Shown here piece after piece: positions 6,531 through 11,422 of a stretch of 11,422 nt of DNA. Numbering within the stretch: position 1 is the stretch's first letter; each line of letters begins with the position of its first letter. The position numbers and the translations under genes are program-made. Source of the DNA: Clostridiales bacterium (GTDB lineage: Bacteria > Bacillota > Clostridia > Lachnospirales > Lachnospiraceae); contig JAJQBV010000077.1 of the NCBI GenBank assembly GCA_021203115.1, positions 1-11,422 of the forward strand, given 5' to 3'. Under the pieces are notes generated by a model, which saw only the letters and a program-made list of their open reading frames with translations, did no database searches and was not told where the DNA came from.

Positions 6531-9500
6531 ATGGCAACGAATGAAGCAAAAGTAAAATTTACTGCAGATACCATGTCATTTAACTCAGCTATAAAAACAG
6601 CGAACACTGCACTGACCGAATTACGAAGCGCATTGAAGCTGAATGCCACGCAGATGACTTCCAACGGTACCAGCACGGACGCATTAAAGACTAAGCTGTC
6701 CTTGTTGGAAAAGGAATCAGAAGCTCTGGCGCAGAAAAAAGAAGCATTAAATCAGAAATTGGAGCAGGCTGTAAAATATTTTGGTGAAGACTCTACAGAG
6801 GCATCAAAACTCCGCACCCAGTTAAATAATCTGGAAAACCAGTCTGAAAAACTTACTCAGGAAATCAACTCCACAAACGAGGAGATAAAAGAGCAGGAAG
6901 AGGCCGTCTCCAAGACCGAGACCGCCCTGGAAAAAATGACCCGGACGATCGACGAGCAGGAAAGCGAACTCGCTTCCCTCAAAACGCAGTACACCAATGC
7001 GGTACTGGAATTTGGCGAGGCGTCGGATGAGGCACAGGATCTGGCCGGGCAGATTACTGCTTTAAACGGTAACCTGACAGAGAACAAGAAGACTCTCTCC
7101 AATGCAGAGAAAGCAACGGAGGAGCTGACCGAGTCCGAGGAGGATCTGGGCGATGAGTCCGAGGAGGCCGGAGAGAAGGGCGCGGATGCATTCAATTCAA
7201 TGTATGATGCTCTGGTCGCTGCCGGCCTTACAAAGGCGGTTGAAGCACTTGTTGACGCGATGAAAGAGTGCGTCACGACCGCGGCGGATTTTGAATCCCA
7301 GTTATCGACCGTCGAAGCATTATCCGGAGCGACCGGCGATGAGATGGACGCTCTCTCTGCCAAAGCGAAAGAGATGGGAGCAACTACGTCCTTTACCGCA
7401 ACCGAGGCGGCGGAGGCTATGGAGTACATGGCTCTTGCCGGTTGGGATACGACCGAAATGATTGACGGTTTAGATGGCGTCATGAACCTTGCCGCGGCGT
7501 CGGCCATGGATCTCGGAACGGCGTCGGATATCGTTACGGACTACCTGACGGCATTCGGCCTGACTGCGGATGATGCGAGTTATTTTGCTGATCAGATGAC
7601 CTATGCCATGTCCACCTCCAACACCACGACAGAGCAGCTGGGAGAGGCGTACAAAAATGTGGCGGCAACCTCTACGCAGCTGGGGTATAGTCTGGAAGAC
7701 ACCACGGCGGCGTTAATGGTAATGGCCAACAGCGGCATCAAGGGCGGGGAAGCCGGTACAGCGCTGTCATCCATCATGACAAGCCTCGGCAATAACACCT
7801 CCGGTTGCGAAATTGAGCTGAATATATATGGCATTAAGGTGTATGACGACGAGGAAAAAGTAAATGAGCTGTCTGATATCCTTATCGCGGCGCAGGGTGT
7901 GTGGGGAGACCTGACAGACGAACAGAAATCAAATCTGTCATATCTGGTTGCAGGCAAAACTGCCCAGTCGGAATTTATGACCCTGATGGCGGACTCGGAG
8001 GGGACACTGGCGGAATATACTGAGGAACTTGAAAATTGTTCCGGCGCGGCGCAGGAGATGGCCGACACCAAGCTGGATAATTTCAATGGACAGGTAACGC
8101 TGCTTAATTCCGCTCTGGATGCTTTAAAGACTACGATGGGCGAACAGCTCCTTCCGGCGCTGACGAATATTACCAGTGGCTTAACAAGTATGACAAGCGG
8201 CATCAATAGCTATCTGGAAGAGCATCCTGCGCTGGCAAAAGCTCTTGACGCGCTGACCATTGGATTGGTAGCAGCAACCGCGGCGCTGGCAATATGCTCA
8301 CTGGCAGTAACTACTTTGAGCGGTGCATTGGATAAACTCAAAGTAGCACTGATAGACAATCCGTGGACTCTGGTTGTAACCGGTATTGTAGCGGCGACTG
8401 CGGCGCTGGTATCTTTTGCAGCTATGGCTGCATCCGTTGAGACCGAACAGGACGAGTTTGCCGATTCCACCAAAGAATTAATCGAACAGATAAACGAAGA
8501 GCGCGAGGCATATGAAGCTCTGAACCCTGAGAATGACGAGTCTGCGAAGTATTATAGTGAAATGGAATCCGAGCTGGAGGATCGGCTGGATACTACAGAC
8601 CGGACAACCGCGCAGGAAGAACGCCTGAAATCCATTATCGACGAGCTGAACGAAGCCTATCCGGAGCTTGCATTGGCATACGACGAGACGGAGAACTCGA
8701 TCAATATGACCAATGATGCCCTGAAAGAATATATCGATACGCAGTCAGAGGAGACTCAGTATGCATCCGAAGTTGACCGGATGAATGAACTGCGCGAGGA
8801 ACAGGCGTCGATTCTGGAACAGTTGGAGGCGAACGAGGCAGTCTTAACCGATGCTACGATCAACGAAGCTGATGCACAGGAAATGAACGCCTTCCAGTTG
8901 GCAGCAGCCGAGCAGGCGGCTCAGAGCGCGGCGTATCAGAACGGAGAATTGACCACGCAACAGGCTACATTGCAGGCAGAACTCGAAGCCGTAGAAGCGG
9001 AGCTGGCGGCGTGTGAGGAGTCTATTAATTCATACGGTGGCGCAACGGAAGAGTTGACCGAAGACGAAGCGGCAGCTCAGACCTCAATCGAGAACCTTGT
9101 CACCCAGCTTCAGGCACTGGAAGAGGGCTATGCGGAAGCTTACGATGAGGCGCTGGAGTCTATTCAGGGGCAGATGGATCTGTGGGATGTTGCGGATGAT
9201 GTCGTTGCCACATCCTCGGAAACCATCATGTCCAATATCCAGAGCCAGATCGACTACTGGAACAGCTATGCGGATAACCTCGAAAATGTCAACAGCCGGA
9301 ATATAGAAGGTCTGGATGAATTTGTCGCGGCGATCGATGACGGATCCTCCGATGCAGCGGCCTATATCGCCGGAATGGCAGAGATGTCGGATGACGAGCT
9401 GCGGGAGTTAATGGCGTCCTATGGCGATTTGCAGGATGCGCAGGACAGAACAGCTTCGGCAACGGCGGACATGGCTACGCAGTACACCGGCAATGTCCGT

Positions 9501-10748
9501 GATATGGTCGAGGATGTCTCGGAATATATCGAAGGCTTGAATCTGGACGACGAGGCAAAAGAAGCCGCATACGAGACCCTTCAGGGCTACGCAGATGGCT
9601 TGTCAAGCAGTGAAGAGCTTTCTGACGAGGCAATGGCTGAAATCGCCCAGAGTATCATCGATGAATTTAAGGATGAATTGGATATCCACTCTCCATCACA
9701 GAAATTTTATGGATTTGGCGAAGATACCATAGATGGGTACGTAAACGGGGCTGACAGTAAGAGCGCCATGCTGGGAGAAAAAATGAAGACGCTGGCGCAG
9801 AGCGCAATCGACTTTTTCAGCGGCACCAGCAACTCTACATCTCTGACATCAACAGGTTCTGGAACCGTTCAGGGATATGTAACCGGAGCGGATTCCAAGA
9901 GCAGTACGCTGACAGAAAAAATGAAGACACTGGCGCAGAATGCTGTCGAGCGCTTCAAGGGCAATAGCACCTCAACTTCATTAACCTCAACAGGTTCCAA
10001 CACTGTCCAAGGTTATGTGACTGGGGCAGATTCCAAGAGCGCCACATTAGTCTCCAGGATGAAGACACTAGCACAAAACGCAATCAGCGGATTCAAAGGC
10101 AACAGTACATCTTCCTCTCTGCAGGGGAGTGGTTTCGATACGATTCAGGGATACATTACCGGAAGCTCCGGGAAGCTGAGTGCGCTGACAAGCATAATGA
10201 AGAGCAGCGCGGCCAGCGCAGTTTCGTCATTTTTACAGAATTCGACCAGTTCATCTTTATGGTCAGCCGGATCGGATACCATTCAGGGATATATTAACGG
10301 GATCAACAACAAATCCGGATCGCTGTATACGACAATGACCAACCTGGCATCGACAGCACTTTCAAAGTTTAAAAATAAAATGGGAATTTCGTCACCGTCA
10401 AAAGAAATGATCGAGGCAGCGGAATTTACCGGCGAAGGTTTTATTCTCGGCATCTCCAATCAGGAGTCTGCTGTTGCCAGTGCGATGTCTGATATGGCGG
10501 TCAATGCTGTTGATGCGTTTAACAGTGGCATGTCCTTAGATACGGCACAACTGACCTATCAGGTCGGGACGGATACCGTCTACCTGATGCAGGATGCCAT
10601 CCAGTCTCAGCTGAATGACATTGCAAACGATATTTCAGCATCAAATATCATTGATTACGAAAAACTGGCGAGCGCAATGGCCAAGCAGAATATCTCGGTA
10701 GAGATCGGCAAGCGGGAATTCGGTCGTGCGGTCAGGGAGGTGAGCTGA
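6531..10748 (+). CDS. Tape measure protein
   Basis: At about 1405 residues it sets tail length and may be ejected ahead of the DNA. ATG 6531 was preferred over GTG 6522 and ATG 6525 because the AGAGGTGA-type site (6518-6525) is correctly spaced only for 6531. Layout: residues about 1-215 form an acidic coiled coil; 245-480 match the conserved TP901-type tape measure domain (AADFESQLSTVEALSGAT, later SGIKGGEAGTALSSIMTSLG near 403-422); 565-640 hold two hydrophobic segments (LTIGLVAATAALAI and LVVTGIVAATAALV) that may insert in the membrane; 640-840 form a second Glu/Gln/Ala-rich coiled coil; 1069-1350 are degenerate 46-residue repeats flanked by SPS motifs. No lytic transglycosylase or peptidase domain is visible. 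The stop overlaps the next start by one base (TGATG). Confidence 0.93.
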   Translation: MATNEAKVKFTADTMSFNSAIKTANTALTELRSALKLNATQMTSNGTSTDALKTKLSLLEKESEALAQKKEALNQKLEQAVKYFGEDSTEASKLRTQLNNLENQSEKLTQEINSTNEEIKEQEEAVSKTETALEKMTRTIDEQESELASLKTQYTNAVLEFGEASDEAQDLAGQITALNGNLTENKKTLSNAEKATEELTESEEDLGDESEEAGEKGADAFNSMYDALVAAGLTKAVEALVDAMKECVTTAADFESQLSTVEALSGATGDEMDALSAKAKEMGATTSFTATEAAEAMEYMALAGWDTTEMIDGLDGVMNLAAASAMDLGTASDIVTDYLTAFGLTADDASYFADQMTYAMSTSNTTTEQLGEAYKNVAATSTQLGYSLEDTTAALMVMANSGIKGGEAGTALSSIMTSLGNNTSGCEIELNIYGIKVYDDEEKVNELSDILIAAQGVWGDLTDEQKSNLSYLVAGKTAQSEFMTLMADSEGTLAEYTEELENCSGAAQEMADTKLDNFNGQVTLLNSALDALKTTMGEQLLPALTNITSGLTSMTSGINSYLEEHPALAKALDALTIGLVAATAALAICSLAVTTLSGALDKLKVALIDNPWTLVVTGIVAATAALVSFAAMAASVETEQDEFADSTKELIEQINEEREAYEALNPENDESAKYYSEMESELEDRLDTTDRTTAQEERLKSIIDELNEAYPELALAYDETENSINMTNDALKEYIDTQSEETQYASEVDRMNELREEQASILEQLEANEAVLTDATINEADAQEMNAFQLAAAEQAAQSAAYQNGELTTQQATLQAELEAVEAELAACEESINSYGGATEELTEDEAAAQTSIENLVTQLQALEEGYAEAYDEALESIQGQMDLWDVADDVVATSSETIMSNIQSQIDYWNSYADNLENVNSRNIEGLDEFVAAIDDGSSDAAAYIAGMAEMSDDELRELMASYGDLQDAQDRTASATADMATQYTGNVRDMVEDVSEYIEGLNLDDEAKEAAYETLQGYADGLSSSEELSDEAMAEIAQSIIDEFKDELDIHSPSQKFYGFGEDTIDGYVNGADSKSAMLGEKMKTLAQSAIDFFSGTSNSTSLTSTGSGTVQGYVTGADSKSSTLTEKMKTLAQNAVERFKGNSTSTSLTSTGSNTVQGYVTGADSKSATLVSRMKTLAQNAISGFKGNSTSSSLQGSGFDTIQGYITGSSGKLSALTSIMKSSAASAVSSFLQNSTSSSLWSAGSDTIQGYINGINNKSGSLYTTMTNLASTALSKFKNKMGISSPSKEMIEAAEFTGEGFILGISNQESAVASAMSDMAVNAVDAFNSGMSLDTAQLTYQVGTDTVYLMQDAIQSQLNDIANDISASNIIDYEKLASAMAKQNISVEIGKREFGRAVREVS
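9700..10460 (+). repeat. 138-bp tandem repeat in the 3' part of the tape measure gene
   Basis: Gly codons in a GYxxG motif recur at 9735, 9873, 10011, 10149 and 10287, exactly 138 bases (46 residues) apart. A sixth, more divergent copy is at 10437, offset 150 bases. Consensus features are DTIQGYxxG, then a Ser/Lys-rich stretch, MKTLAQxAxxxF, and a Ser/Thr-rich linker. Copies two and three are the closest at DNA level; the outer copies differ more. The block is flanked by related motifs, DIHSPSQ before and GISSPSK inside the last unit. Confidence 0.85.
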
Positions 10749-11422
10749 TGGATATTTATTATGAAAATTCGGCAGGGGATAAGGTTGTATTATCGGAGTG
10801 GCCAATCGCAGTCACGGACGTAACCCAGCTTTTTGAGAGAAAATGGGAATCCTCCGCCACAAAAAATGTGGCCAGAAACCGGTCCGTGCTGCAATATCTG
10901 ACGCGAACAGAGAAGGAATTCCCTTTCAACATCAGTATCTATGCAGACAGCAAGGAAGAATATCTCAGTATTGCAAATAATTTTAACAATATCATCGATT
11001 ATGATATCCGGAACGAATCCCCCGGTAAGCTTTATGTCGGGGAATATTATTTAAGATGTTTTATACTGGAGAGTGCTCCGGCAGATTATGAGGAGCTGTT
11101 TTACACTGTAGATTTGAACCTGCAGGTATACAGTGTCGAACCGCACTGGATCAAGGAGACGTCTTTCTCATTTCTGGAAAATACCAGATCAGAAGAAACG
11201 AGCGGTATAGACTATCCATATGACTATACCTACGATTACAACAGCATATACGGCAAGGGATATATAACAAATAGTGCGTACAGTGCTTCCAGTTTTTTAA
11301 TGATCATTTACGGATATGTAGTTAATCCGGTGATTACGATCGGAAGCCATATATATGCACTCGATATCATGGTCCTATGTCAAGATTTAGAACAAATTAA
11401 AATGAGAAGTTTTGCCCGCTAA
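10748..11422 (+). CDS. Distal tail protein (Dit, SPP1 gp19.1-like), probably C-terminally truncated
   Basis: The distal tail protein forms the hub ring at the tail tip linking tube and baseplate or receptor-binding proteins. The N-terminal part fits: strand-rich start (MDIYYENSAGDKVVLSEWPI), a long extended segment and YYLRCFILESAPADYEELFY (about 98-117), then VDLNLQVYSVEPHWIKE. A Tyr/Asp-rich linker (DYPYDYTYDY) precedes what should be a galectin-like C-terminal domain starting NPVITIGSHIYALDI. Only about 12 further residues (ending QIKMRSFAR) follow before the stop, and these look unrelated. At 224 residues it is short of the usual 240-300 and lacks the final strands. GGAGGTGA (10736-10743) precedes ATG 10748. 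Identity of the N-terminal part is good; whether the protein works is doubtful. Confidence 0.78.
   Translation: MDIYYENSAGDKVVLSEWPIAVTDVTQLFERKWESSATKNVARNRSVLQYLTRTEKEFPFNISIYADSKEEYLSIANNFNNIIDYDIRNESPGKLYVGEYYLRCFILESAPADYEELFYTVDLNLQVYSVEPHWIKETSFSFLENTRSEETSGIDYPYDYTYDYNSIYGKGYITNSAYSASSFLMIIYGYVVNPVITIGSHIYALDIMVLCQDLEQIKMRSFAR
11372..11422. other. Possible insertion or rearrangement junction at the distal tail gene
   Basis: From roughly 11370 the expected galectin-like strand pattern stops, and none of the three forward frames carries it further, so a simple indel does not explain the loss. The last 45 bases are AT-richer than what precedes and begin with TGTCAAG (11378-11384), a form that resembles ends of some insertion sequences such as the IS21 family. 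No transposase, paired inverted repeat or target duplication is visible because the window ends here. Confidence 0.3.

Noticed and set aside
1..11422. Search for CRISPR arrays, tRNA genes, attachment sites, anti-defence or cargo genes
   Set aside because: Every coding stretch is accounted for by tightly packed structural genes, and no short spaced repeats, cloverleaf sequences or non-structural genes were seen.

Overview
The window is one continuous, plus-strand block of phage head and tail genes: the morphogenesis module of a siphovirus (long non-contractile tail) with an HK97-type head, most likely an integrated prophage. Strong Gram-positive Shine-Dalgarno sites (a perfect AAGGAGGTGA at 1561-1570), balanced base composition and the protein types point to a Bacillota host, probably a Clostridia/Lachnospiraceae-type gut bacterium. 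The host assignment is inference; no host gene, integrase, att site, tRNA or CRISPR array is present.

Layout. Packaging and head: 3' end of the large terminase (2-394), portal (406-1574, needs a -1 frameshift near its start), ClpP-type prohead protease (1578-2354), major capsid protein (2376-3575). Neck: head-tail connector (3579-3977), head-closure/adaptor protein (3958-4329), probable tail terminator/completion protein (4313-4693), HK97 gp10-like protein (4694-5110). Tail: major tail tube protein (5187-5744), a 65-residue protein of unknown role (5764-5961), a tail assembly chaperone made as a short form and a -1 frameshifted long form (5963-6525), the tape measure protein (6531-10748) and a distal tail protein (10748-11422) that looks truncated.

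How it works together. Terminase docks on the portal and fills a capsid-protein shell whose inner scaffold is removed by the protease. The connector and closure proteins seal the full head. In parallel, chaperones coat the tape measure, the tube protein polymerises around it up to a length set by the tape measure, and the terminator caps the tube. The distal tail protein starts the baseplate end. Genes overlap or lie within a few tens of bases of each other, so the block reads as one late operon; the largest gap is 76 bases (5111-5186).

Points of interest: two identical A AAA AAG slippery heptamers in Ser-Lys-Lys contexts, one at the expected tail-chaperone position and one at the very start of the portal gene, where only a -1 shift (or one missing A) rejoins the protein; a strong hairpin plus T-rich tract inside the chaperone extension; a regular 138-bp tandem repeat in the tape measure gene; and an abrupt loss of distal-tail homology in the last ~50 bases, suggesting an insertion or rearrangement. 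I found no convincing new defence, regulatory or metabolic system; most of the window is a recognisable phage assembly line.
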